The notes under the pieces are model-generated. The model searched no databases. It saw only the letters and a list, made by a program, of their open reading frames with translations, and was not told the DNA's origin. This document shows positions 1 through 6,652 of a DNA stretch of 8,991 bases, in pieces (position 1 is the stretch's first letter; every line of letters begins with the position of its first letter). The stretch spans positions 1 through 8,991 of the forward strand of contig CACZRJ010000183.1 of NCBI GenBank assembly GCA_902783535.1. The letters are read 5' to 3'. Origin of the DNA: an uncultured Ruminococcus sp. Its GTDB lineage: Bacteria > Bacillota > Clostridia > Oscillospirales > CAG-382. The translations under genes were made by a program, and so were the position numbers.

Positions 1-438
1 AGGCTTCACGCCTACCGTCCGCAGCGGGCGGTGGATCATTTCGTGCGCTGGTCGAAGGACGAAATCGACGACAGGATGAAGGACGTCTTCTACCCGGACC
101 TGGAGAAAAAGAACCTCTTTTCTCTCGGCTATGTCGACCGGAAGTCCGCTCACAGCAGGGGAAGCACGGTCGATCTGACGCTCGCCGACCGGGAGACGGG
201 GGAAGAGATCGACATGGGAAGTCCTTTCGACTTCTTCGGCGAGATCAGCCGGCCGGACAGCGGTTTGGTGACCGCCGAACAGTCCGCGAACCGGATGATT
301 CTCCGGAACGCGATGACGGCGCACGGATTTCTGCCGGTCGACGGCGAATGGTGGCATTTCAAACTGGCGGACGAGCCGAATCCGAAAACGTATTTCGATT
401 TTCCGGTCGGCGCGAGCGCCCCGGGCGGAGGAAAGTGA
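1..438 (+). CDS. D-alanyl-D-alanine dipeptidase, VanX/DdpX-like (peptidase family M15D), 5' end outside window
   Basis: This is the C-terminal 145 residues of a zinc dipeptidase that hydrolyses D-Ala-D-Ala. The frame is open from base 1 with no stop, so the gene begins upstream; the ATG at 31 is internal, because conserved family sequence (YRPQRAVDHF) precedes it. Visible active-site elements, numbered from the window edge, are Arg6 in the YRP motif, zinc ligands His51 and Asp58 in SAHSRGSTVD, catalytic Glu116 and zinc ligand His119 in GEWWHF. Their mutual spacings match Arg71, His116, Asp123, Glu181 and His184 of VanX. The DMGSPFDFF stretch is also typical. No vanH, vanA or vanRS-type gene is visible, so a role in peptidoglycan dipeptide recycling or use of D-Ala-D-Ala is more likely than glycopeptide resistance; that is inference. 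A terminator follows at 486-525, separating it from the next operon. The family call is firm; the physiological role is not. Confidence 0.9.
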   Translation, partial: RLHAYRPQRAVDHFVRWSKDEIDDRMKDVFYPDLEKKNLFSLGYVDRKSAHSRGSTVDLTLADRETGEEIDMGSPFDFFGEISRPDSGLVTAEQSANRMILRNAMTAHGFLPVDGEWWHFKLADEPNPKTYFDFPVGASAPGGGK

Positions 439-485
439 ACCTTTTTCCGCTCTATGCCATCGGCAAATTCATCAATCGGATGCTC

Positions 486-525
486 AAAAACGGACGGGTT
501 GTGGTCAAACCGCCGTTTTTTGCTT
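486..525 (+). terminator. Rho-independent terminator after the dipeptidase gene
   Basis: The arm AAAAACGGACGGGTT (486-500) can pair with CAAACCGCCGTTTTT (506-520), with small bulges in the stem. A T-rich stretch continues after it. It lies about 50 bases after the dipeptidase stop and before the next promoter, as expected for a transcription stop. Confidence 0.65.
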
Positions 526-542
526 TTCCGTGCTTTTTTATC

Positions 543-571
543 TTGTATTTTTTGCAATTCTGGTGTATCAT
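543..571 (+). promoter_or_regulatory. Promoter of the sodium-pump decarboxylase operon
   Basis: TTGTAT (543-548) and TATCAT (566-571) are separated by 17 bases, giving a sigma-A type promoter with a good -10 box and a weaker -35 box. Transcription would begin near 578. It lies between the terminator at 486-525 and the first gene of the operon, in an AT-rich stretch that contrasts with its surroundings. A second, weaker candidate pair begins with TTGCAA at 552. Confidence 0.6.
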
Positions 572-590
572 TCATATGTGAAAATAAAAT

Positions 591-611
591 GGCGGGATAT
601 GGGGTCTCGCC
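591..611 (+). other. Leader hairpin upstream of the OadG-like gene
   Basis: GGCGGGA (591-597) can pair with TCTCGCC (605-611), including one G-U pair, with a 7-base loop. It lies in the predicted untranslated leader, 4 bases before the AAAGGA ribosome site at 616-621. It could be a simple leader stem or influence initiation; nothing in the sequence identifies it as a known riboswitch. Confidence 0.4.
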
Positions 612-630
612 GATGAAAGGATGTGTTCCA

Positions 631-1116
631 GTGAAACCGAAAAAAGGTACGGGAAAGCGTCTGACAGCGCTTCTCGCCGTCCTTCTGGCCTTCTCGCTCG
701 TGCTTGCGGCGTCCGTTTGCGTCACGCTCGCTTCTGAGACGGAAGGGGAGAAGACGGAAGAGTCCCAGACCGGCGGAGACGCAGGACGCTACGCGAAGAG
801 CAACTATCCGAAACTCGCGGAGGACGCCGGATTCGGCGACCGCGTGATCTACGGCCTGAAGGTCGTCGGCATCGGAATGAGCGTCGTGTTCCTTGTCCTG
901 ATCATTCTCATGGCCGTTCTGTACGTCTTCAAACTGTTCTCATCGAAGAAGTCAAAACAAGCCGTTCAGGCGCCGGAGAACAAAACCGCACTGCCCTCCG
1001 CCGGCGCGCAGGACGACGAAGAAACAATTGTTGCAGTCGCCACGGCGGCCATCGCTGCTTCCCGCGGGGAATCGGAATGCGCGTTCCGCGTCATCTCCGT
1101 CCGCAAACTGTCCTGA
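631..1116 (+). CDS. oadG: OadG-family gamma subunit of a sodium-translocating decarboxylase
   Basis: This is a small membrane subunit that in known decarboxylase pumps anchors the complex and helps join the peripheral carboxyltransferase to the membrane part. I prefer the GTG start at 631, which has AAAGGA (616-621) 9 bases upstream and gives 161 residues; the in-frame ATG at 613 lacks a good ribosome site. An N-terminal hydrophobic segment (about 11-33) looks like a signal peptide or extra membrane helix. The family's characteristic membrane helix is at about 76-100 (GLKVVGIGMSVVFLVLI), followed by a basic SSKKSK stretch and a flexible linker. The C-terminal part, DDEETIVAVATAAIAA then FRVISVRKL, is typical of Firmicutes OadG-like proteins. 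It is longer than the shortest gamma subunits because of the N-terminal segment. It is first in the operon, 52 bases before the biotin carrier gene. The family is clear; exact stoichiometry and partner contacts are inferred. Confidence 0.82.
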   Translation: MKPKKGTGKRLTALLAVLLAFSLVLAASVCVTLASETEGEKTEESQTGGDAGRYAKSNYPKLAEDAGFGDRVIYGLKVVGIGMSVVFLVLIILMAVLYVFKLFSSKKSKQAVQAPENKTALPSAGAQDDEETIVAVATAAIAASRGESECAFRVISVRKLS

Positions 1117-1168
1117 CGCCAGACGCGTTCAGAACGATCGATTATGAATGATTGAAGGAGAAAACATC

Positions 1169-1543
1169 ATGAAAAAATACATTGTGACCGTGAACGGAAC
1201 CAAATACGAGGTCGCCGTCGAAGAGGCAGACCCGAACGCAGTTTACACCCCCGCGAAAACAGAGCCCGCCAAGGCGGAGCCCGCGAAGCCCGAACCCGCG
1301 AAGGAAGCTCCGAAGCCCGTATCCGGCGACGGCGAAGCCATCGTCTGCCCGATGCCCGGCACGATCGTCAAGCTGCCTGTGAAAGCCGGACAGGAAGTCA
1401 AGAAGGGCGATCTCCTCTGTGTTTTCGAAGCGATGAAGATGGAGAACGAGATCCTCGCTCCGCGCGACGGCGTCGTCAAATCCGTTGCGCTGAACGAAGG
1501 CGCGTCCGTTTCCAGCGGCGACACCGTCCTCGTCCTCGGCTGA
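1169..1543 (+). CDS. Biotin carboxyl carrier protein of the decarboxylase complex
   Basis: This free-standing 124-residue biotin carrier shuttles a carboxyl group from the carboxyltransferase to the membrane beta subunit. The start is the ATG at 1169, with GAAGGAG (1154-1160) 8 bases upstream; the in-frame ATG at 1148 lies before this ribosome site. The N-terminus (MKKYIVTVNGTKYEVAVEE) resembles the first strand region of GcdC/MmdC-type carriers. Residues 28-50 form a flexible Ala/Pro/Lys/Glu linker made of PAKxE units. Residues 55-124 are a biotinyl domain: CPMPGTIVKL, the EAMKMENE motif with the biotin-accepting Lys90, and a closing GASVSSGDTVLVLG. It supplies the biotin domain missing from the carboxyltransferase encoded at 2814-4229, and lies 40 bases before the beta subunit gene. 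A biotin ligase elsewhere in the genome would attach the cofactor. The linker resembles a lipoyl-protein linker, but AMKM marks biotin rather than lipoate. Confidence 0.92.
   Translation: MKKYIVTVNGTKYEVAVEEADPNAVYTPAKTEPAKAEPAKPEPAKEAPKPVSGDGEAIVCPMPGTIVKLPVKAGQEVKKGDLLCVFEAMKMENEILAPRDGVVKSVALNEGASVSSGDTVLVLG
1250..1309 (+). repeat. Four 15-base units encoding the PAKxE linker of the biotin carrier
   Basis: These in-frame degenerate units encode PAKTE, PAKAE, PAKPE and PAKEA (residues 28-47). They form the mobile linker between the N-terminal segment and the biotinyl domain. The third codon positions have diverged, so this looks like an old, protein-selected repeat rather than a recent duplication. 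Confidence 0.75.
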
Positions 1544-1583
1544 GCCGAATGCATCCGAAATACGCAGAAAGGTGTGAAAGACT

Positions 1584-2780
1584 ATGTTAGAAGCCCTGCA
1601 AGGGATTTATGAGTCTTCCGGATTCTCGACGCTCGTCGGGAAGTTCCTGGAAGGCGGATGGAAATACCTGCTGATGTATGTCATCGTCGGCGTCCTGCTC
1701 TATCTCGGCATCGTCAGAAAATTCGAGCCGCTGCTGCTCGTTCCGATCGCCTTCGGCATGCTGCTGACCAACATTCCGACGCTGAGCGACGCGATCTTCC
1801 ATATGGACTATTTCGTCCAGGAGGAAGGCGCCGTCATCCAGTGGGGTGAGCTCGCCGGACACGGCGGACTGCTCGACTACCTCTATCTCGGCGTCAAACT
1901 CGGCATTTTCCCGCCGCTGATCTTCCTCGGCGTCGGCGCGATGACCGATTTCTCCCCGCTGATCGCAAACCCGAAGAGCCTGCTGCTCGGCGCGGCCGCG
2001 CAGTTCGGCGTGTTCGCCGCGTTCCTCGGAGCGCTGCTGCTCGGATTTGACGTTCCGAACGCCGCTTCCATCGGCATCATCGGCGGAGCCGACGGCCCCA
2101 CCGCGATCTACGTCGCGAAGACGCTTGCGCCCGGACTGCTCGGCGCAATCGCCATTGCGGCATACTCCTACATGGCGCTGGTCCCGATGATCCAGCCGCC
2201 AATCATGAAAGCGTTCACGACGAAGAAGGCGCGTCAGGTGAAAATGGACGTTCTCCGTCCCGTTTCCAAGACGGAAAAGATCCTGTTCCCGATCAGCGTC
2301 ACCATTCTCGTCGCTCTGATCCTTCCCTCCGCGACCGCGCTCGTCGGCATGCTGATGCTCGGCAATCTGCTGACCGTCTGCGGCGTGACCGACAGACTTT
2401 CCAAGACCGCGCAGAACGAACTGATGAACATCGTCACCATCATGCTCGGCATCTGCGTCGGCGCAACCGCGAAAGCGGACATCTTCCTCAGCCTTGACAA
2501 GATCAAGATCATCCTGCTCGGCCTGACGGCGTTCGCGTTCGCAACGCTCGGCGGCGTCCTGTTCGGCAACCTGATGTACGTCCTGACGAAGGGCAAGATC
2601 AATCCTCTGATCGGCTCCGCGGGCGTTTCCGCAGTCCCGATGGCCGCCCGCGTCGCGCAGAAAGTCGGCCAGCAGGAGAACCCCTCCAACTTCCTTCTGA
2701 TGCACGCGATGGGCCCGAACGTGGCCGGCGTCATCGGTTCCGCTGTCGCCGCCGGCGTCTTCCTGACGCTTTTCCAGTAA
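1584..2780 (+). CDS. oadB: Sodium ion-translocating decarboxylase beta subunit
   Basis: This 398-residue polytopic membrane protein decarboxylates carboxybiotin and couples the reaction to Na+ export. The ATG at 1584 has AGAAAGGTG (1566-1574) upstream. The hydrophobic profile suggests about nine to eleven membrane segments, beginning at roughly 27-44 and 47-65 and ending at 375-397. The signature GIIGGADGPTAIY spans 164-176; its Asp170 corresponds to the essential Asp203 of Klebsiella OadB, and Tyr196 to Tyr229. The second conserved block, NPLIGSAGVSAVPMAAR (340-356), contains Asn340, Gly344, Ser349 and Arg356, matching the spacing of Asn373, Gly377, Ser382 and Arg389 in the Klebsiella enzyme. 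The C-terminal MHAMGPNVAGVIGSA is also typical. All residues I know to be needed for Na+ pumping are present, so the pump should be functional. The same subunit serves methylmalonyl-CoA and glutaconyl-CoA decarboxylases; the linked alpha subunit points to oxaloacetate. Confidence 0.95.
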   Translation: MLEALQGIYESSGFSTLVGKFLEGGWKYLLMYVIVGVLLYLGIVRKFEPLLLVPIAFGMLLTNIPTLSDAIFHMDYFVQEEGAVIQWGELAGHGGLLDYLYLGVKLGIFPPLIFLGVGAMTDFSPLIANPKSLLLGAAAQFGVFAAFLGALLLGFDVPNAASIGIIGGADGPTAIYVAKTLAPGLLGAIAIAAYSYMALVPMIQPPIMKAFTTKKARQVKMDVLRPVSKTEKILFPISVTILVALILPSATALVGMLMLGNLLTVCGVTDRLSKTAQNELMNIVTIMLGICVGATAKADIFLSLDKIKIILLGLTAFAFATLGGVLFGNLMYVLTKGKINPLIGSAGVSAVPMAARVAQKVGQQENPSNFLLMHAMGPNVAGVIGSAVAAGVFLTLFQ

Positions 2781-2813
2781 GCGCGGCACCGGCATTGTGA
2801 AAGGAGAATCGAT

Positions 2814-4229
2814 ATGGAAAAAAGACCTGTGAAAATCACTGAAACCGTGCTCCGCGACTCGCATCAGTCCCTGATCGCGACCCGCATGACCACGGAGGAA
2901 ATGCTTCCGATCCTGGAAGCGATGGATGAAGTCGGATACCACTCCCTGGAAGCGTGGGGCGGCGCGACGTTCGACGCGTGCCTCAGATTCCTGAACGAGG
3001 ACCCGTGGGAACGCCTCCGCACCATCCGCAGCCATGTGAAGAACACGAAACTGCAGATGCTCTTCCGCGGGCAGAACATTCTCGGATACCGCCATTACTC
3101 CGACGACGTCGTCGAATACTTCGTACAGAAGTGCATTGCGAACGGCATCGACATCATCCGCATCTTCGACGCGCTGAACGACCCGCGCAACCTTCAGACG
3201 GCCATCAAGGCGACGAAGAAGGAAGGCGGACACGTTCAGGCGGCCATCTCGTACACGACCGGACCGGTCTTCACGAACGAGTATTTCGCCAAATACGCGA
3301 AGACGCTCGAGGAAATGGGCGCCGACTCCATCTGCATCAAGGACATGGCCGGACTGCTGATGCCCTACCAGGCATACGATCTCGTCAAAGCGATCAAATC
3401 GGTCGTCTCCGTCCCCGTGCAGCTGCACACCCATTACACCGCCGGCATGGCCTCCATGACCGTGCTGAAGGCGATCGAGGCGGGCGCCGACATCGTCGAC
3501 ACCGCTTGCTCTCCGATGGCGATGGGCACCTCCCAGCCGCCGACGGAACCGATCGTCGCCGCGCTGCAGGGAACTCCGTTCGACACCGGACTGGATCTCG
3601 GAAAACTGGACGTCGTCACCAAGCATTTCACCAAACTGCGCGAGAAATATCTCGCCAGCGGGCTAATGGATCCCAAGGTCCTGAAAGTCAACGTCAACGC
3701 GCTCCTGTACCAGGTGCCGGGCGGAATGCTTTCCAACCTGATCTCGCAGCTGAAGCAGGCGAACGCCAGCGACAAGCTGGACGCGGTGCTCGAGGAAGTT
3801 CCGCGCGTCCGCGCGGACGCCGGATATCCGCCGCTCGTCACGCCGTCCTCCCAGATCGTCGGCACGCAGGCCGTGTTCAACATCCTAACCGGCGAACGCT
3901 ACAAGTCCGTGACGAAGGAATTCAAGGGACTGGTTCGCGGCGACTACGGGAAGACCCCGATGCCCATCGATCCCGCGTTCGTCAAGAAGATCATCGGAGA
4001 CGAGCCGCAGATCACCTGCCGTCCCGCCGACAAGCTGAAGCCGGAACTCGACGAGCTCCGCGCGAAACTCGGCGACAAGGCGAAACAGGAGGAGGACGTC
4101 CTGTCCTACGCGCTGTTCGAGCAGGTCGCGATGAAGTTCTTCGACGCGCGCGACACCGACAGCAGGATCGCCGAAGCCCTTTCCGACGCGGACGCCAAGT
4201 ACATGGTCAACATCCGCGAAGTGAAATAA
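2814..4229 (+). CDS. oadA: Oxaloacetate decarboxylase alpha subunit, carboxyltransferase only (no biotin domain)
   Basis: This 471-residue cytoplasmic carboxyltransferase would move the carboxyl group of oxaloacetate to biotin, releasing pyruvate. The ATG at 2814 has GAAAGGAG (2799-2806) 7 bases upstream. Residues about 5-270 form an HMGL-like TIM barrel with the metal and catalytic residues in place: Asp15 in LRDSHQS, Lys176 (the lysine carbamylated in the family) in CIKDMAG, and His205 and His207 in QLHTHYTAGM. Residues about 290-471 are the conserved C-terminal PYC/OADA region (NVNALLYQVPGGMLSNL, then PPLVTPSSQIVGTQAV). Full-length OadA proteins are near 590 residues and end in a linker and AMKM biotin domain. 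This one stops before that, and the biotin carrier at 1169-1543 substitutes. The same fold occurs in pyruvate carboxylase subunit B and transcarboxylase 5S, but the adjacent Na+-pump subunits and lack of a biotin carboxylase gene here favour decarboxylation. Confidence 0.9.
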   Translation: MEKRPVKITETVLRDSHQSLIATRMTTEEMLPILEAMDEVGYHSLEAWGGATFDACLRFLNEDPWERLRTIRSHVKNTKLQMLFRGQNILGYRHYSDDVVEYFVQKCIANGIDIIRIFDALNDPRNLQTAIKATKKEGGHVQAAISYTTGPVFTNEYFAKYAKTLEEMGADSICIKDMAGLLMPYQAYDLVKAIKSVVSVPVQLHTHYTAGMASMTVLKAIEAGADIVDTACSPMAMGTSQPPTEPIVAALQGTPFDTGLDLGKLDVVTKHFTKLREKYLASGLMDPKVLKVNVNALLYQVPGGMLSNLISQLKQANASDKLDAVLEEVPRVRADAGYPPLVTPSSQIVGTQAVFNILTGERYKSVTKEFKGLVRGDYGKTPMPIDPAFVKKIIGDEPQITCRPADKLKPELDELRAKLGDKAKQEEDVLSYALFEQVAMKFFDARDTDSRIAEALSDADAKYMVNIREVK

Positions 4230-4253
4230 GGCGTTCCGAAAAAAACAAAGCAC

Positions 4254-4293
4254 GAAGCCGGCCGCATTTTTTGCGGCCGGCGGCTTCTTTTTT
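4254..4293 (+). terminator. Rho-independent terminator of the decarboxylase operon
   Basis: GAAGCC and GGCCGCA (4254-4266) pair with TGCGGCC and GGCTTC in 4272-4287, leaving a 3-base bulge on the 3' side. The strong GC stem has a T-rich loop and is followed directly by six T residues (4288-4293). It lies 24 bases after the carboxyltransferase stop and just before the next promoter. Confidence 0.9.
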
Positions 4294-4303
4294 CAAAAAC
4301 ATC

Positions 4304-4331
4304 TTGAAAGAAAGCGAAAAGCAGGTATAAT
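4304..4331 (+). promoter_or_regulatory. Promoter of the two-component system operon
   Basis: TTGAAA (4304-4309) and a perfect TATAAT (4326-4331) are separated by 16 bases, giving a strong sigma-A type promoter. Transcription would start near 4338. It begins about 10 bases after the T-run of the preceding terminator, so the regulator genes should be transcribed independently of the decarboxylase operon. Confidence 0.82.
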
Positions 4332-4338
4332 GGAAGCG

Positions 4339-4374
4339 GGGGAGTGCCGCGCTTCCTGCGGAAACCGGCTCCCC
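4339..4374 (+). other. Hairpin-forming leader directly before the response-regulator ribosome site
   Basis: Starting at about the predicted +1, GGGGA (4339-4343) can pair with TCCCC (4370-4374), GCCG (4346-4349) with CGGC (4366-4369), and TTCC (4353-4356) with GGAA (4360-4363). The base of the stem ends one base before the AGAAGGAG ribosome site at 4376-4383. A competing pairing, GGAAGCG (4332-4338) with CGCTTCC (4350-4356), would need transcription to start earlier than expected. The structure may stabilise the 5' end or affect translation; neither is shown. Confidence 0.45.
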
Positions 4375-4389
4375 GAGAAGGAGTTTCTC

Positions 4390-5103
4390 ATGACTTACCG
4401 TATTGCCATCTGCGACGACGATCCGTCCGTTTCAAGCGCCCTGTCGGAATATATCCGCACGTACCTGGCCGGTTCCGAACAGGAGTATTCTCTGAGCGTA
4501 TACAGCTCGACTTCGGAACTTGAAAAGGACATGAGCAGAGTGCCTTTCGACCTGCTGTTCCTCGACATCATCATCGGCGAGGAAAACGGGATGCAGTTCG
4601 CGAAAGCCCTGCGCGATCAGGGCAACGAAGTCCGCATCGTTTTCATTTCCTCGAATACCGATTACGCTCTGGAGGCGTTCTCGGTCTTTCCCGTCTCGTT
4701 TCTCGCGAAGCCGCTCGTTCAGAAAGACGTTCAGACCGTGCTCGACAAGATCATCAGCGCCCTGCATCAGCGTCCGTTCCTGCTCGTGAACGACAAGTCG
4801 CTCGGACGTACGAAAGTGCCGCTGGACGCCATCTGCTATGTGGAGTCCATGGGCCACGACATTCTGCTACAGTGCAAGGGAAGGCGGACCTATTCCTTCG
4901 GCGGGACCTTCGGCGAATTCGTCGAGGGACTTCCGGACACGACCTTCTTTCGCTGCCACCGGAGCTACGCGGTCAATCTCCGCTACGTGACCAGACTGCA
5001 GGACCTGCGCTTCGTCATGGCGGACGGCTCGCAGATCCCGATCGCGAAGCCCATCCGCAAGGAAGCGGCGAAAAAATTCGCCGAACTGAACAACTATGAC
5101 TGA
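4390..5103 (+). CDS. LytTR-family (AgrA-like) DNA-binding response regulator
   Basis: This 237-residue cytoplasmic regulator should be phosphorylated by the sensor kinase encoded directly after it and bind DNA direct repeats. The ATG at 4390 has AGAAGGAG (4376-4383) 6 bases upstream; in-frame codons back to 4330 precede this site and lie in the leader. The receiver domain is at 1-120: acidic residues Asp9-Asp11 in CDDD, phosphoacceptor Asp59 in LLFLDI, Ser/Thr at about 87-90, and Lys107 in FLAKPL. A LytTR DNA-binding domain occupies about 132-232, with LDAICYVESMGHDILL and the conserved FFRCHRSYAVNLRYV. The stop overlaps the kinase start by 8 bases, indicating translational coupling. Candidate binding repeats lie upstream of the kinase-pair promoter at 6623-6652. 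The regulated process is unknown; no autoinducer peptide gene is visible. Confidence 0.93.
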   Translation: MTYRIAICDDDPSVSSALSEYIRTYLAGSEQEYSLSVYSSTSELEKDMSRVPFDLLFLDIIIGEENGMQFAKALRDQGNEVRIVFISSNTDYALEAFSVFPVSFLAKPLVQKDVQTVLDKIISALHQRPFLLVNDKSLGRTKVPLDAICYVESMGHDILLQCKGRRTYSFGGTFGEFVEGLPDTTFFRCHRSYAVNLRYVTRLQDLRFVMADGSQIPIAKPIRKEAAKKFAELNNYD

Positions 5104-6637
5104 CGCCGGAAACGCGTTCGGCTCTGTCAGCCGGCTGCGGCGGAACAGGATGTTTCTGCTTTGCGTCCTGTTCGTTCTCGCCCTGATCGCGCTCGACGTC
5201 TGGACGGTCGGCTCCTTCTTCCATTCCTTCTTCGGAGGGGAGATCGAGGAGGACATCATTTCGACGCTCGTGCTGCAGGACTGGCTGATCTGCATCGCAA
5301 ACATCCTCCTGATCGCGCTCTACGTTCTTCTGCTCGCGATCATGACATTCAGACTGCTGCGGGGAGCGGTTTCCGGGCATTTCCGTCCGGAGGCGTTTTT
5401 CCTGCTCTGGCATTCCGCCATCTGTCTGTTCTGCGCCGTTGCCGAACTCGGTCACTGCTTCTCCTGGAAAAGCTTTTTCGTTACCGCGACGGACGGGATG
5501 AGAACGGTCGCGATGCTGCCGCTTCTGCTCTGCTTCTGCGTATGGCTGAAACGTTCGAAATGGCTGCTGTTTCCGGTGCTTGCGGAAGGCACGCTCGCTT
5601 CCGTCTGCCTGATCATGCGCACGACGGGCGGGCCGGAAGACGTTCTGTACATTCTGCGGTTCGCGGACGACGTCCTGTTTCTGTTCTGCGTCGCTTCGGC
5701 CGCCGCGTTCGGACTCGCGGAATCCGGGAAGCGTGAAAAGAATCTTTCCTTTCACCGGTTTCCGGTCATTCTCGGGTTCGTCTCCGGCATGGCGTTTCTG
5801 CTGTTCGGACTGCTGCTTCTGTTCAGCAGAAGCTTCGAAGACGCGTGGGAACTTCTGATGATCCCCGGCGAGACGGTCCTGCATTCCGTCCGCATGCATA
5901 TCGTCAACAACGTTCTGCTGATCTCGGTCCTTCTGCTTCTGGTCCAGCAGTTCCTGAACGAATACTTCAAGCGCATCATCGAAGAGAACGCGCTGGAGAC
6001 GAAGCTCGCCGCGAACGAGGAATACACGGAAAGTCTTCACCAGTACGAACAGAGCGTCCGGGAACTGAAGCACGACATGTCCAACCGCCTGCACGCGGCC
6101 GCGCTCATGTGCGAGGACGGAAAATACGAGGAACTCCGGGCATATCTGAAGTCGATGACCGACGAGGTGGATGCGACGAAGAGGAGGACCTTCTGTGCGA
6201 ACACGCTTGCGAACTATCTGCTGCAGACGTTCGACAGGAGATTTGCGGAGCACGGGGTCCAGTTCAAATGCGAGGCGATGCTCCCGCACGACTTGAACGT
6301 GCCGGACAAGGATCTTGCGAGCATCTTCAGCAATCTGCTCCAGAACGCGCTGGAAGCTTCGGGGGACGCGCCGGAGGGAAACCGGTTCGCGGAATTCCGC
6401 GCCGTATTCGACGAGAACGGCGTCGTCCGCATCCGCTGCAGGAATTCCTACGGCAGGGAGCCCGTGAAGGGGGATGACGGACGCATCCGGACGATCAAAA
6501 AAGACAGCGTTTCGCACGGACTCGGCCTGGGCATCATCCGCAAGACCGCCGAAAAAGCCGGCGGCGCGGTCAGTGTAAACTACGGCAGCGGGATCTTCGA
6601 AGTCCGCGTCGCGCTTCCGACCGCAAACGGGCAGTAA
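5096..6637 (+). CDS. Membrane sensor histidine kinase, GHKL type (AgrC-like)
   Basis: This 513-residue sensor kinase is the likely partner of the LytTR regulator, whose stop it overlaps by 8 bases. The ATG at 5096 has only a weak ribosome site, so it probably relies on coupling; a later Met at residue 19 (5150) is possible. The N-terminal half has about seven or eight membrane segments (roughly 19-45, 62-88, 100-122, 136-151, 155-175, 188-208, 221-245 and 265-287), forming the sensing region. A likely coiled linker spans 290-320. The phosphoacceptor is His326 in VRELKHDMSNRL, as in AgrC-type kinases. The GHKL ATPase domain follows: N-box at 412-420 (SNLLQNALE, Asn417) and G-box at 474-480 (HGLGLGI), ending with FEVRVALP. 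The membrane part resembles no sensor domain I can name. AgrC senses a processed peptide, but no agrB/agrD-like gene is visible, so the ligand is unknown. Confidence 0.92.
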   Translation: MTDAGNAFGSVSRLRRNRMFLLCVLFVLALIALDVWTVGSFFHSFFGGEIEEDIISTLVLQDWLICIANILLIALYVLLLAIMTFRLLRGAVSGHFRPEAFFLLWHSAICLFCAVAELGHCFSWKSFFVTATDGMRTVAMLPLLLCFCVWLKRSKWLLFPVLAEGTLASVCLIMRTTGGPEDVLYILRFADDVLFLFCVASAAAFGLAESGKREKNLSFHRFPVILGFVSGMAFLLFGLLLLFSRSFEDAWELLMIPGETVLHSVRMHIVNNVLLISVLLLLVQQFLNEYFKRIIEENALETKLAANEEYTESLHQYEQSVRELKHDMSNRLHAAALMCEDGKYEELRAYLKSMTDEVDATKRRTFCANTLANYLLQTFDRRFAEHGVQFKCEAMLPHDLNVPDKDLASIFSNLLQNALEASGDAPEGNRFAEFRAVFDENGVVRIRCRNSYGREPVKGDDGRIRTIKKDSVSHGLGLGIIRKTAEKAGGAVSVNYGSGIFEVRVALPTANGQ

Positions 6638-6652
6638 TTTGCACGAAACGGT
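6623..6652 (-). promoter_or_regulatory. Candidate LytTR regulator binding site (two direct repeats)
   Basis: GCAAACGGG (6623-6631) and CGAAACGGT (6644-6652) share AAACGG at exactly 21-base spacing. Read on the minus strand they are CCCGTTTGC and ACCGTTTCG, near the known LytTR half-site pattern (two variable bases, C or A, then GTT) with the usual roughly 12-base gap between 9-base sites. The downstream repeat abuts the -35 box at 6653, where an activator would contact RNA polymerase. The upstream repeat overlaps the end of the kinase gene. This is pattern inference only. Confidence 0.4.

Noticed and set aside
1..438. A vancomycin-resistance cluster
   Set aside because: Only a VanX-like dipeptidase is visible; no ligase, dehydrogenase or VanRS-type genes are present, and the family has non-resistance roles.
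1587..3626. A 679-codon open frame on the minus strand opposite the beta and alpha decarboxylase genes
   Set aside because: Its product is dominated by Asp, His, Arg, Glu and Gly, as expected from the mirror of GC-rich codons, and it spans two well-identified genes and their intergenic gap.
2954..4330. A 458-codon plus-strand frame inside the carboxyltransferase gene
   Set aside because: The product is Arg/His/Gly-rich with no domain, lies wholly in another frame of a clear enzyme gene, and reads through its terminator.
5015..6517. A 500-codon minus-strand frame opposite the sensor kinase
   Set aside because: Composition is that of antisense GC-rich sequence (Arg, Gln, Glu, Asp), with no motif; the plus strand encodes a clear GHKL kinase.
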